Source of the DNA: Nostoc sp. CHAB 5844
GTDB lineage: Bacteria; Cyanobacteriota; Cyanobacteriia; Cyanobacteriales; Nostocaceae
NCBI RefSeq assembly: GCF_020829595.1
Contig: NZ_JAIVFW010000001.1
Span: 310,001 to 374,000 of the forward strand
Direction: 5' to 3'
DNA length: 64,000 bases
Shown here: positions 53,185 to 61,883 of the stretch, in pieces
Numbering within the stretch: position 1 is the first letter of the stretch
How the letters are laid out: every line of letters starts with the position of its first letter
Notes under the pieces: generated by a model
What the model was told of the DNA's origin: nothing
Databases searched by the model: none
What the model saw: only the letters and a program-made list of their open reading frames with translations
Position numbers and translations under genes: made by a program

Positions 53185-53480
53185 GTTTGCTTGTTGAGAC
53201 CGCAAGGGGAGCGCTGGCTCCCCTTGCGGGTTTCCCGACAGCCGCGCGACTGGCGTGGCAGGGGAGCAGAGGAGCCAGTGCGTTGCGGTGAATCAGTGCG
53301 GAGGGAGGGTTTCCCTCCGGAGCCACTTGCTCCACTTGGGGAGACCCAAGTGGAGCAAGTGGCATCAGGCAACTGTGTTAGCGCAGCGATCTTCGACGCT
53401 CTTGAGCGTCACCCGAAGGGAGGTTCCAAGAGTTGTAGCAACTGGCGTGAGCAGGGGAGAGGGTTTGAAGTTTTTCTCCA
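53185..53480. repeat. nested palindromic repeat block
   Basis: Contains segments shared with 19720-20026: GGTTTCCCTCCGGAGCCACT, TGCTCCACTTGGGGAGACCC and GACGCTCTTGAGCGTCACCC, plus GCCACTTGCTCCACTTGGG pairing with CCCAAGTGGAGCAAGTGGC at about 53320-53362 (a very strong hairpin). It fills the gap 53117-53524 with no gene. Confidence 0.75.
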
Positions 53481-53524
53481 AAATTTCAATTGTGCAACTT
53501 GTAAGCACAAAAGCCTATGAAAGG

Positions 53525-53866
53525 TTAATTTTCATCGCGCCCGTGAACTTGTGCAGGTGGGCTAGTTGCTTCTACGGCAGTGAATGGTTCGAGAATTTTG
53601 TAGCTATGGTGTGAACCTTTAGGGACAACCCAAGAACTGCCAGGTTCTAGCAAAATAATTTGTCCTTCGATGTGTAATTCTGCACGACCATTAATTACAT
53701 AACCAACAGTTTCATAATCGCGTGCAGTTGGTGGTTTATCTTCACCGGGTTGTTCGTTTTCCCAAAGACGCATGGAAACTGTTTTGCCAGAAGCAAGATA
53801 TTTCTGACCGAGTTTACCTTTGGGTGAATGGCTGGAATCTATTTTTTTTACGCTTGTGTCAGTCAT
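53525..53866 (-). CDS. cupin-domain protein
   Basis: A 113-residue single cupin: TVSMRLWENEQPGEDKPPTA, YVINGRAELHIEGQIILLEP, SSWVVPKGSHHSYKILEP. The first metal-binding motif is weak (no HxH), but the second (PKGSHH) is present. Probably binds a small molecule or metal. It lies 15 bp downstream of the alcohol dehydrogenase gene and is likely co-transcribed with it. Confidence 0.85.
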   Translation of the reverse strand: MTDTSVKKIDSSHSPKGKLGQKYLASGKTVSMRLWENEQPGEDKPPTARDYETVGYVINGRAELHIEGQIILLEPGSSWVVPKGSHHSYKILEPFTAVEATSPPAQVHGRDEN

Positions 53867-53881
53867 ATTTAATTACCCAGT

Positions 53882-55051
53882 TTATGGTTTGAGAACAACT
53901 TTGATGCAGTTATCTTTTTTATGTTTAAAAATTTCGTAGCCGTGGGGTGCTTGGTCTATAGGTAGTTTGTGTGTGATCACAAATGAAGGGTCGAGATCAC
54001 CGTTTTCAATGTGATTGAGTAAGGGTTTTAGATATCTATGGACGTGGGTCTGCCCCATTTTGAAGGTTAGACCTTTGTTCATTGCAGAACCCATAGGTAT
54101 TTTGTCGAGGAAGCCACCGTAAACTCCTGCAAGTGATACGTGACTACCTTTTCCAGCAGACACGATTACTTGGCGTAATGCTGTTGGACGGTCTGTTTCT
54201 AAACGGACTGCTTGTTTTACTTTGTCGTAGAATGCCATTGCATCTGTGCCGTGTGCTTCCATACCTACGGCATCAATACAAGCATCGGGGCCACGGCCGC
54301 CTGTCATTTCTTTGAGTGCTTCGCCGACATCTATCTGTTCATAGTTGAGGACTTCGGCTTTACCCTGTTCTTTGGCCATTTGCAGACGTTCAGGAATGCG
54401 GTCAATGGCGATAACGCGTTCCGCACCAAGGAGAAAAGCACTTTTAATGGCAAATTGTCCGACTGGGCCGCAACCCCAAACTGCAACGATATCGCTGGGT
54501 TTGATGTTGCAGTTTTCTGCTGCCATGTAACCAGTCGGGAAAATGTCTGTTAAAAATAGAACTTGCTCGTCTGTCAGATGAGGAGGAATCTTGAATAAGC
54601 CAATATCAGCAAAGGGTACTCGGACATACTCTGCTTGTCCGCCAGCGTAACCACCAAATAAGTGAGAGTAACCAAATAAGCCAGCTGGTGAGTGACCCAT
54701 TTGCAGTTCTACCATCCAAGCGTTGGGGTTGGAGTTATCACAAAGTGACCATAAATCGCGCTGGCAGAAAAAACAGTTACCGCAGGAAATTGTGAAGGGA
54801 ACAACGACGCGATCGCCTATATTAACATTCTTAACTTCACTGCCTAATTCTACAACTTCCCCCATGAATTCATGCCCCAAGATATCACCCTTTTGCATGG
54901 TGGGAATATAGCCATTATAAATGTGCAAATCTGAGCCACAAATAGCTGTGGAAGTAATTTTAATAATGGCATCACGCGGGTTAAGAATTTTTGGATCGGG
55001 AACCGTTTCTACCCGCACATCGTTTGCTCCGTGCCAGCAAACTGCTTTCAT
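53882..55051 (-). CDS. zinc-dependent alcohol/formaldehyde dehydrogenase, copy 1
   Basis: A 389-residue medium-chain dehydrogenase from the ATG at 55051. Catalytic zinc ligands in [12 protein letters not shown] and [10 protein letters not shown]; structural zinc by four Cys in [20 protein letters not shown]; Rossmann fold [17 protein letters not shown]. The long central insert and [12 protein letters not shown] are those of the glutathione-independent formaldehyde dehydrogenase-like subfamily. The in-frame TTG/ATG upstream (55078) is not needed. About 70% similar by eye to the copy at 55695. Confidence 0.92.
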   Translation of the reverse strand: MKAVCWHGANDVRVETVPDPKILNPRDAIIKITSTAICGSDLHIYNGYIPTMQKGDILGHEFMGEVVELGSEVKNVNIGDRVVVPFTISCGNCFFCQRDLWSLCDNSNPNAWMVELQMGHSPAGLFGYSHLFGGYAGGQAEYVRVPFADIGLFKIPPHLTDEQVLFLTDIFPTGYMAAENCNIKPSDIVAVWGCGPVGQFAIKSAFLLGAERVIAIDRIPERLQMAKEQGKAEVLNYEQIDVGEALKEMTGGRGPDACIDAVGMEAHGTDAMAFYDKVKQAVRLETDRPTALRQVIVSAGKGSHVSLAGVYGGFLDKIPMGSAMNKGLTFKMGQTHVHRYLKPLLNHIENGDLDPSFVITHKLPIDQAPHGYEIFKHKKDNCIKVVLKP

Positions 55052-55061
55052 AATTTTTAGT

Positions 55062-55100
55062 CCTTTGTCATTAGTCATTTGTTATTAGTCATTTGTCATT
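55062..55100. repeat. heptamer tandem repeat of the TTTGTCATTAGTCA type
   Basis: Degenerate 7-base units (TTTGTCA, TTAGTCA, TTTGTTA) in the leader of the first dehydrogenase gene. Confidence 0.75.
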
Positions 55101-55250
55101 TGTGTATACAAATAACAAATAGCTAGTAACATCCAGCTAGATAAAATGGTGTGTTAGGTGCTTTGGTTATTTTTTTTGTGATACATCATAATCGAAAAGA
55201 CGCGCCTAACACACCCTACATGGCTATCCTTTTACTTTTGTTTTTGAGAC

Positions 55251-55637
55251 CTATCCTCTATCTCTAAGTTGTTTGGTAGGAGGATTTTGGTAATAGCCTT
55301 CTCTGGTTCCTGTAGATGGCTCAACTGCTTTGCCAACTTTATCTTTCGTATCTTTGAAAAACTCTTTTGTAGCTCTGGAAGTGTCCTCATCCAAGTTTAG
55401 TTTTTCACGGACTTTATCAGCAGCGCCTTTAAGCTTGGACTGAGCATTTCTTACTTGGTTGTCGTTTTGAATGCCATTGTTTTGACCTTCGGGTACACCT
55501 TTGTAATAAATACCCTCTGGAGTTGTCACATCAGCTTGTGCTACGTTAACAAAGCTAAAAGCTTGACCTAGTAAGAACATAAATCCTACTAAGAAAACAA
55601 CCATAATTTGGCGTAAACGAGAAATCACTTGCTTCAT
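55251..55637 (-). CDS. small exported stress-type protein, unknown function
   Basis: 128 residues from the ATG at 55637. Signal peptide (IMVVFLVGFMFLLGQAFSFV...AQA), mature protein beginning DVTTPEGIYYKGVPEGQNNG, then a charged helical segment NAQSKLKGAADKVREKLNLD and KEFFKDTKDKVGKAVEPSTG. The repeated KxxADKVREK/FFKDTKDKVG pattern resembles amphipathic stress proteins such as CsbD or LEA-like, but I do not assign a family. It lies between two alcohol dehydrogenase genes, same strand. Confidence 0.72.
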   Translation of the reverse strand: MKQVISRLRQIMVVFLVGFMFLLGQAFSFVNVAQADVTTPEGIYYKGVPEGQNNGIQNDNQVRNAQSKLKGAADKVREKLNLDEDTSRATKEFFKDTKDKVGKAVEPSTGTREGYYQNPPTKQLRDRG

Positions 55638-55694
55638 AAATAACCTCATTTGCTTTATTTATTTGTGTGTACAACTGAACGGCTATCAGCCAAT

Positions 55695-56864
55695 TCATGG
55701 TTTGAGGACGACTTTGACACAGTTATCTTTTTTCTGTTGAAAAATTTCATAACCGTGAGCAGCTTCTTCTAGTGGTAGTTGATGAGTTACCACAAAAGAA
55801 GGATCAAGTTTACCGTCCAATATTAGCTGGAGTAACAAATGCATATATTTCTGTCCATGCATTTGCCCCATTCTGAAGGTGAGACCTTTGTTAAAAGCTG
55901 CACCCAAGGGTATTTTGTCTACGAAACCACCATAAACACCCATAATTGCCAAAGTGCCACCTTTACGACAGGCTACCATCATTTCTCGTAATACGTGGGG
56001 ACGGTCGGTTTCTAATCTGAGCTTTTGTTTTGTTTGGTCGTAGAAGTCTTCTAAACCGACACCGTGCGCTTCTAAACCGACTGCATCAATGCAAGCATCA
56101 GGGCCGCGTCCGCCAGTCATTTCTTTTAATGCTTCACCTGCATTCACTTCTTCGTAATTTATTACTTCCGCTTTGGCATATTTTTTCGCCATTTCCAAGC
56201 GTTCGGGGAAGCGGTCGATCGCAATTACTTTTTCTGCACCCATCATGTAGGCGCTAATCATGGCAAACTGTCCAACTGCACCACAACCCCAAACCGCGAC
56301 TGTATCTCCTGGCTGAATATCACACAATTCTGCTCCCATGTAGCCAGTCGGGATCGCGTCAGAAATAAATAAAAGTTTTTCGTCAGAGATATCTGACGGA
56401 ACTTTCACAACACCAACATCAGCAAAAGGCACACGGATATACTCGGCTTGTGCGCCTGCATAGCCTCCTAAGAGGTGAGAGTAGCCGTAAATTCCTGATG
56501 TAACATTGCCAAATAATTTTTCCTCAAGCCAACTATTGGGGTTAGAATTATCACACAGTGACCACATATCACGTTGGCAATAATGACATCTACCACAGCC
56601 AATTGTCGAGGGAACAACAATGCGATCGCCTACTTTTAAATTATTGACTGCCTTACCAACTTCGACGACTTCTCCCATAAATTCGTGACCGATAATGTCA
56701 CCTTTCTGTACTGTTGGGATATAGCCACCATATATATGTAAATCAGAACCACAAATGGCTGTGGAAGTAATTTTAATAATCGCGTCACGGGGGTTGAGAA
56801 TTGTCGGATATGGTACTGATTCAACCCGGACTTCATTAGCACCTTGCCAACAGACTGCTTTCAT
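55695..56864 (-). CDS. zinc-dependent alcohol/formaldehyde dehydrogenase, copy 2
   Basis: 389 residues, paralogue of the gene at 53882. Catalytic zinc [12 protein letters not shown] and [10 protein letters not shown]; structural zinc IGCGRCHYCQRDMWSLCDNS; Rossmann VAVWGCGAVGQFAMIS. Same start (MKAVCWQGANEVRVE) and ends (KDNCVKVVLKP). Tandem duplication with a small gene between, followed by divergence in the substrate loop (LEEKLFGNVTSGIYGYS against [17 protein letters not shown]). NAD-dependent oxidation of alcohols or aldehydes; the exact substrate is unknown. Confidence 0.92.
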   Translation of the reverse strand: MKAVCWQGANEVRVESVPYPTILNPRDAIIKITSTAICGSDLHIYGGYIPTVQKGDIIGHEFMGEVVEVGKAVNNLKVGDRIVVPSTIGCGRCHYCQRDMWSLCDNSNPNSWLEEKLFGNVTSGIYGYSHLLGGYAGAQAEYIRVPFADVGVVKVPSDISDEKLLFISDAIPTGYMGAELCDIQPGDTVAVWGCGAVGQFAMISAYMMGAEKVIAIDRFPERLEMAKKYAKAEVINYEEVNAGEALKEMTGGRGPDACIDAVGLEAHGVGLEDFYDQTKQKLRLETDRPHVLREMMVACRKGGTLAIMGVYGGFVDKIPLGAAFNKGLTFRMGQMHGQKYMHLLLQLILDGKLDPSFVVTHQLPLEEAAHGYEIFQQKKDNCVKVVLKP

Positions 56865-56867
56865 AAA

Positions 56868-56935
56868 AGTATGAAGTATGAAGTGTGAAGTATGAAGTAT
56901 GAAATGTAAAGTGTGAAGTATGAAGTATGAATTTC
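56868..56935. repeat. heptamer tandem repeat AGTATGA/AGTGTGA
   Basis: About nine copies of a 7-base unit between the SRPBCC and dehydrogenase genes. Confidence 0.85.
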
Positions 56936-56940
56936 ATTCT

Positions 56941-57636
56941 TCATCTTTTGCCTGTTGGTTGGCCTTCTGTGGTGGCAATTTCTCCTGCTTCCATGAGCAT
57001 TTTAAAGCGGCGTAAGTCATCACCGATTTGCTGTTCTGGTTCTTCGCCAAAAAGTTTGGCTATGGCTGCACTTAATCCGCCGCCAGGAATGTCGTATTCT
57101 AAAACAACCTTGACTTCTGTACCGCGATCGCCTGGGGCTTTTTTAAAGCGGACAAAGCCGGAGTTATCAACATCTGCACCTTCCACAGAAGCCCAAGAAA
57201 TAAACTCGTTTTCTCTATCTTCGAGAATCTCTGCATCCCATTCCACGTTGTTACCCAAGGGAGCCTTGGCAATCCAATGAGAACGTTTTGCGTCGTACAC
57301 CTTGACAGATTGGAGATGCTTCATAAAGGTGGGTAATTGCTCAAAGTTGTGCCAAAAACGGTAGAGTTCATCTGCTGGTTTATTAATCGTTACCGTCTTT
57401 TCAACTTTGATTGGTTTATTCATGCCTACTGCTTCCTGTACTTGCCCAATTGTGCTTTGCTTGGTTAAGCCTTGGTAGATTAGACCACCACCAGCCAGTG
57501 CAGTTAGGACTCCGCGTAGCGAGCCTTGTTTTAAACCCGTGAGTACCATAGCTCCACCGCCAATGAGAGAAGCCCACCGTTCCATCTCATTAGCTTCTCC
57601 TGGAGTTTTACTGATGCGATCGCCTGTTGAAGTCAT
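56941..57636 (-). CDS. membrane-associated SRPBCC-fold protein
   Basis: A 231-residue protein. The N-terminal 70 residues (ASLIGGGAMVLTGLKQGSLR, GVLTALAGGGLIYQGLT) resemble DUF2892 two-helix membrane segments. The rest (about 77-215) is a START/SRPBCC domain: VEKTVTINKPADELYRFWHN, FEQLPTFMKHLQSVKVYD, WDAEILEDRENEFISWASVE, VRFKKAPGDRGTEVKVVLEY. Such proteins bind hydrophobic ligands. It precedes the dehydrogenase on the same strand (77 bp) and is probably co-regulated with the stress cluster. Confidence 0.88.
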   Translation of the reverse strand: MTSTGDRISKTPGEANEMERWASLIGGGAMVLTGLKQGSLRGVLTALAGGGLIYQGLTKQSTIGQVQEAVGMNKPIKVEKTVTINKPADELYRFWHNFEQLPTFMKHLQSVKVYDAKRSHWIAKAPLGNNVEWDAEILEDRENEFISWASVEGADVDNSGFVRFKKAPGDRGTEVKVVLEYDIPGGGLSAAIAKLFGEEPEQQIGDDLRRFKMLMEAGEIATTEGQPTGKR

Positions 57637-57643
57637 ACAATTT

Positions 57644-57675
57644 TAGATTTTAGATTTTAGATTTTGGATTGGGAA
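57644..57675. repeat. TTTTAGA heptamer tandem repeat
   Basis: Four copies of a 7-base unit ATTTTAG next to the 5' end of the SRPBCC gene. Confidence 0.75.
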
Positions 57676-57754
57676 TTTTTGATTTTTCCCAATCAAAATA
57701 GTTCGTAATTCGTAATTTATTTCTGTGTGTAGTAAAAACCCATATTTTTGAAGA

Positions 57755-57970
57755 AGAATACATTCGTCAGAATTCAGGAGGAGGCAGTGCAGTGGACGGG
57801 TTCCCCGGCATAAAGCAACTGCCGTTCAGAACAAGAGCGTGGGGGATTCAGACCCGCCACTAATTGTAGACCGCTAAATTTTTAATTTAGCGGGGGTCTT
57901 AAACCCGTTTATTCATTCGCCACGAGCTACAAATTCAATTCTGAATTCTGACTCCTGACGAATGTATTCT
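57755..57970. repeat. 216-bp MITE-like element with 16-bp terminal inverted repeats
   Basis: AGAATACATTCGTCAG (57755-57770) is the exact reverse complement of 57955-57970; GAATTCAG/CTGAATTC pair just inside. The interior includes the segment CTAATTGTAGACCGC to TTCATTCGCCAC that recurs near 30157-30222, and a CGGGTTCCCCGGCATAAAGCA repeat. No coding frame. It lies between SRPBCC and DJ-1 genes. Confidence 0.7.
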
Positions 57971-58015
57971 GTTTGATAACATCTGCTTTTCTTAATTACG
58001 AATTACGAATTGCTA

Positions 58016-59113
58016 CTACATAGATACAGCAGCACCTGTAGTTGGCTTAGGAGATGCAACTCCAGCACCTATCTGCGCCCGATATAGCTCTACCAAGCGT
58101 TGTTCGTCTCTCAACAAATTACGGTAAATTTCTTTAAAAATAGAGGTTGCTACTGGGTCGGTAAACATTGCAGATAAATTACCAATGTCACCAATGCCTG
58201 TTTGCAAATCACCCAAAGCGCAACGTATTTGATAGATGTCATCACTACCAGTCAGAGCAGTTTTGACCTTAGCATATTGATTTGCAATATTGGCTGCTAA
58301 AGAAGGCTTTTCACCTAAATTGTTGAGGTAGGTTTCTAATATTTCAATATGTCGCCGTTTATTAGCGCTCATCTGTTGAAAGATGACTTTCGCTTCGGTA
58401 TTAGATTCTTTTTCGTAATACTTTTCTAGAGCTTCTAGAGAATAACGCTCACCACTCAAAGCAGTATTTACACCTCTGACAATCTCAGCTTTAGTGGAAC
58501 CACCCCAAGCATCAGCAATTTTCCACCATTCAGCATCAGTATCTGTCTCATCGGGAAGCGCTGCATCTTTACCACCGTAACCCAGGCGACTGAGAATAGC
58601 TGTGGTGAAAATTGCCAAGTCTCCAGGTTCGCGGGAAGTAATTAAATTACCATCAACGACAAGTGCTTCATCTTGATAATTTGCACCTGCATTGAGCAGA
58701 TCTCGACGGATAGCGCTGAAGCCAGTGGCGTTTTTGTCTCTGAGCAAATCGCCTTCAATCAGAAGTTGTGGCCCGTGACAAACCGCTGCTACAAGCTTTC
58801 CTTGCTGCACGGCTTCTTGCACAAAGCGGACTGTATTGGGGTTGCGCCGCATCTTATCAGGAGCCATACCACCAGGAATTATAACTGCGTCGAATTCTGC
58901 GGCGATCGCTTCTGTGGTTGTACCATCAGGTTGAACAGAAACTCTACCGCGTTTGCCTTTGTATTTCTCGTTCATCCGCGAACCGAGGATAACTACTTCG
59001 ATTCCCGCTTGTTTCAGCCCGTTACAAGGAATTGTAAATTCTGCATCTTCTACATCATTTTCAATCAGAATTGCTACTTTTTTCTTCCCAAAGTGATTGT
59101 TTTGATATGACAT
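58016..59113 (-). CDS. DJ-1/PfpI-type protein fused to a helical (ferritin-like) domain
   Basis: 365 residues. Residues 10-185 are a DJ-1/PfpI domain (KKVAILIENDVEDAEFTIPC, nucleophile Cys in VAAVCHGPQLLIEGDLLRD, GNLITSREPGDLAIFTTAI); relatives act as proteases, glyoxalases or chaperones. Residues about 190-350 are all-helical (AEIVRGVNTALSGERYSLEA, LEKYYEKESNTEAKVIFQQM, ANKRRHIEILETYLNNLGEK), with an ExxxH/RRHIEILE pattern like ferritin-like (DUF2383/DUF892) domains. A fusion, with stress-related associations. It sits in the stress cluster, 60 bp downstream of the DUF2267 gene. Confidence 0.85.
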   Translation of the reverse strand: MSYQNNHFGKKKVAILIENDVEDAEFTIPCNGLKQAGIEVVILGSRMNEKYKGKRGRVSVQPDGTTTEAIAAEFDAVIIPGGMAPDKMRRNPNTVRFVQEAVQQGKLVAAVCHGPQLLIEGDLLRDKNATGFSAIRRDLLNAGANYQDEALVVDGNLITSREPGDLAIFTTAILSRLGYGGKDAALPDETDTDAEWWKIADAWGGSTKAEIVRGVNTALSGERYSLEALEKYYEKESNTEAKVIFQQMSANKRRHIEILETYLNNLGEKPSLAANIANQYAKVKTALTGSDDIYQIRCALGDLQTGIGDIGNLSAMFTDPVATSIFKEIYRNLLRDEQRLVELYRAQIGAGVASPKPTTGAAVSM

Positions 59114-59173
59114 GGATTTACCTATTTCGATTATTGTTAATTGTGTGGAAATTTGTCAATTATTAGTGCTGAA

Positions 59174-59575
59174 CTAAGTAGGCACTTCACTAGTATGTGG
59201 TGCAGCAAAAAGTTCTTCGTAATCGTGCGTGAAATGAGCTTGGAACTTAGAAAAATTTTCCGGCTTGATAGCATTTTGCAATACAGCAAAAACTGCCCTA
59301 ACATGAATTGCCGTAGTGGTTGGTTCTATGTTTTCTTTTTGGCTTACACGTTTAATAAACTCTTGCAGATTGAAAGTTTGACCACTAGCTTGTACTTGGG
59401 TTTGTAAATAAGTATTTAGTTCCTCTGGTAGTTGTGCAACTAAATCTTGAATATCACTGCTGGCAATACGTTCTTTAATAGTTTCTAGTGTCGCACGAGT
59501 AGCAAGTTCTGCCTCCTCACGAGAATTAGATTGAGATAGGCTTTGTACATGGGTAATAAACTCGTGATATTCCAC
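59174..59575 (-). CDS. DUF2267 family protein
   Basis: A 133-residue protein: MEYHEFITHVQSLSQSNSRE, AELATRATLETIKERIASSD, IQDLVAQLPEELNTYLQTQV, then a C-terminal FIKRVSQKENIEPTTTAIHV and AVFAVLQNAIKPENF. The E-A-x-x-A-TRATLETLxERI and DLxAQLPxEL motifs are those of DUF2267, frequent in stress operons. Function unknown. Likely first gene of a minus-strand group with the DJ-1 fusion. Confidence 0.9.
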   Translation of the reverse strand: MEYHEFITHVQSLSQSNSREEAELATRATLETIKERIASSDIQDLVAQLPEELNTYLQTQVQASGQTFNLQEFIKRVSQKENIEPTTTAIHVRAVFAVLQNAIKPENFSKFQAHFTHDYEELFAAPHTSEVPT

Positions 59576-59914
59576 TTTCCACCTCCGCCAAAAAAATCAA
59601 TACTTGTTTGGGTCTAAGAAATTTAAATAAGTTTAAATATAAATAGTTAATTATTACCGAGATAAAGTTATGAGTTAAGAAGTTAATAAATTGGGTAAGT
59701 TTGTTGTGTGGGTTGAGAACTTCTAACTCATAACTAACAGATTCAACTACAAGTGGCTTGACCTTGAATTTACAATTACAAGATTAGGCTGTAAAAACTA
59801 CCTTAACTTCGTTCTAAGGGGATAGATTTTTTTATTTCTAAAGTTGTACATCCTAAGTGAGACAAATTTTGCCAACAAAAACGTTATTGTGGGAATGCAG
59901 AAAAGGCAGATATT
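59576..59914. other. divergent intergenic region of the stress cluster
   Basis: 339 bp between the divergent DUF2267 and DUF6335 genes. An AAAAGGCAG ribosome site precedes the ATG at 59915. I see no clear palindrome or named operator. Confidence 0.5.
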
Positions 59915-60301
59915 ATGGCAGAAAAAAATAATCATCCTGAAATCAATTCTGAAGATTTGCCGCAAGAAATTACCGAATCTTACGGCACTGGAGTGAAAGA
60001 CCTGCCAGGGTACAATGTTGGTGAGCGATCGCTAGACGAAACCAGCCCAGAGTATCCAGATAGTCCTGAAGTCACCAGTGATGACAGTTATACTTATTGG
60101 CAAGATACCGTAGGCGACGAAGCTGTGGGTGGTACTGTGGCTGCCCCTGAGCAGGATATCACAGAAGAAATAGAAGCAGCCGTAGGCTTAGAAATGGACG
60201 ACAGAGCCTATCTCCGTACCAACGACATTCTAGAACAGCGTGATGATCGTCGCTGGGAACTAGATCCGCAGTCCGCTGAAGACTATCAAGAACGAGACTA
60301 A
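59915..60301 (+). CDS. DUF6335 family protein
   Basis: A 128-residue acidic protein. ITESYGTGVKDLPGYNVGER, YTYWQDTVGDEAVGGTVAAP, EQDITEEIEAAVGLEMDDRA and YLRTNDILEQRDDRRWELDP match the DUF6335 pattern I know from cyanobacteria. Strongly acidic, no signal sequence, no catalytic motif; it may be a hydrophilic stress protein. It is transcribed divergently from the stress cluster. Confidence 0.85.
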   Translation: MAEKNNHPEINSEDLPQEITESYGTGVKDLPGYNVGERSLDETSPEYPDSPEVTSDDSYTYWQDTVGDEAVGGTVAAPEQDITEEIEAAVGLEMDDRAYLRTNDILEQRDDRRWELDPQSAEDYQERD

Positions 60302-60450
60302 AAGTTGAAAGTGCTGAGTACTGAGTGCTGAGTAAAAATACTAACCTTTAGCCCCTAACCCCTAGCCTCTAGCCCCTCTCTCCGTTAAAAACCATTACTA
60401 CAAATGTCCAGCATTTCGATAAACTCAGAAATGCTGCGATGTTGCTAATC

Positions 60451-61644
60451 ATGTCAGATTCCCAAAGCGTTAGTGCTGCTGTTGCCAAGCTCTACAATAC
60501 CTATCCATTTCCTCCAGAACCCTTGCTAGATGAACCACCCCCAGGTTATAACTGGCGCTGGAATTGGTTAGCAGCTTATAACTTCTGCACCAGCCAAAAA
60601 CCCCAACAGCAAGACATCCGCATTTTAGATGCTGGCTGCGGTACAGGCGTAGGTACAGAATACTTGGTTCACCTCAACCCCCAAGCTTCTGTAGTCGGTA
60701 TTGACTTGAGTGCGGGTGCTTTGGCTGTGGCAAAAGAACGTTGTCAGCGTTCTGGCGCAAACCGTGTTGAGTTCCATCACCTCAGCATCTACGATGTGGA
60801 ACAGTTACAAGGTGAATTTGATTTTATTAATTGCGTCGGTGTTTTGCATCACCTACCCGATCCCATTCGTGGTATTCAAGCTTTAGCCAAGAAATTAGCG
60901 CCAGGCGGCTTCATGCACATTTTTGTATATGGAGAGTTGGGACGTTGGGAAATTCAACTCATGCAAAAAGCGATCGCACTTCTCCAAGGCGAGAAACGCG
61001 GCGACTACCGTGATGGTGTGCAAGTTGGACGACAAATATTTTCCTCTTTACCAGAAAACAATCGAATTGTCAAATACGAAAAACAACGCTGGGCAATGGA
61101 AAACCAGCGAGATGAATGCTTCGCTGATATGTACGTTCATCCCCAAGAGGTTGATTACAACGTTGAAACATTGTTTGAATTGATTGATGCTTCTGGCTTA
61201 GAATTTATCGGCTTTTCAAATCCTGGTTTTTGGCAGTTGGATAGACTGTTGAGTAAAGCACCAGAGTTAATCGAACGGGCAGAAAATCTCAATGAGCGTG
61301 AGTTGTATCGTTTAATAGAATTACTAGACCCAGAAGTTACCCATTACGAATTTTTCCTTGGTCGTCCTCCCATAGTCAAAGCTGACTGGTCAAGTGATGA
61401 AAGACTTTTATCAGCAATTCCCGAATTAAATCCTTGTATTGACGGCTTTCCGAGTCAATGTATTTTTAATTACGACTACCAAGTTATCAATTTATCAACA
61501 GCAGAATTTGAGTTTATGCAAGCTTGTAATAGTCAAAAGACAGTCGCAGAAATTTTAGCAAATGTGCAGTTTGGCTTAGATGGGGTGAGAACGTTGATTA
61601 AGCAGCAGTTGGTGATGCTGACACCCATAGAACTTACACAGTGA
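60451..61644 (+). CDS. class I SAM-dependent methyltransferase
   Basis: About 397 residues from the ATG at 60451. N-terminal AAVAKLYNTYPFPPEPLLDE is typical of a cyanobacterial methyltransferase group; the Rossmann core follows with motif I ILDAGCGTGVGTEYL, motif II VVGIDLSAGALAVAKERC, FDFINCVGVLHHLPDP and LAPGGFMHIFVYGELGRWEI. The C-terminal 150 residues (VTHYEFFLGRPPIVKADWSS, SQCIFNYDYQVINLSTAEFE) are an extra domain, probably for substrate. Substrate unknown; stand-alone gene. Confidence 0.9.
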   Translation: MSDSQSVSAAVAKLYNTYPFPPEPLLDEPPPGYNWRWNWLAAYNFCTSQKPQQQDIRILDAGCGTGVGTEYLVHLNPQASVVGIDLSAGALAVAKERCQRSGANRVEFHHLSIYDVEQLQGEFDFINCVGVLHHLPDPIRGIQALAKKLAPGGFMHIFVYGELGRWEIQLMQKAIALLQGEKRGDYRDGVQVGRQIFSSLPENNRIVKYEKQRWAMENQRDECFADMYVHPQEVDYNVETLFELIDASGLEFIGFSNPGFWQLDRLLSKAPELIERAENLNERELYRLIELLDPEVTHYEFFLGRPPIVKADWSSDERLLSAIPELNPCIDGFPSQCIFNYDYQVINLSTAEFEFMQACNSQKTVAEILANVQFGLDGVRTLIKQQLVMLTPIELTQ

Positions 61645-61671
61645 TACTAAAAATCAATTTTTTTAACGAAC

Positions 61672-61860
61672 CACAGAGACGCAGAGGCCACAGAGGAAGG
61701 AAAGTTTGAAAAATTTTTGTATAACTCTTTGCGCCTTTGCGCGGCAGTCGCGCGGCTGTCGGCAGAGCCGACGACACTTGCTTCAACGCTCTTAACCCGC
61801 GCAACGCAGTGTCTCCCCAACGCGCTGCCTTGCCTTTGCGTGAGGCTGAAAATTCTTGTG
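61672..61860. repeat. dispersed repeats ACCACAGAGACGCAGAGG and GCGCGGCAGTCGCGCGGCTG
   Basis: Non-coding repeats between the methyltransferase and the molybdopterin subunit. The ACCACAGAGGCACA-like motif also lies at about 16423-16455. Confidence 0.6.
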
Positions 61861-61883
61861 TTCTAACATTCATGCAAAAGTCT

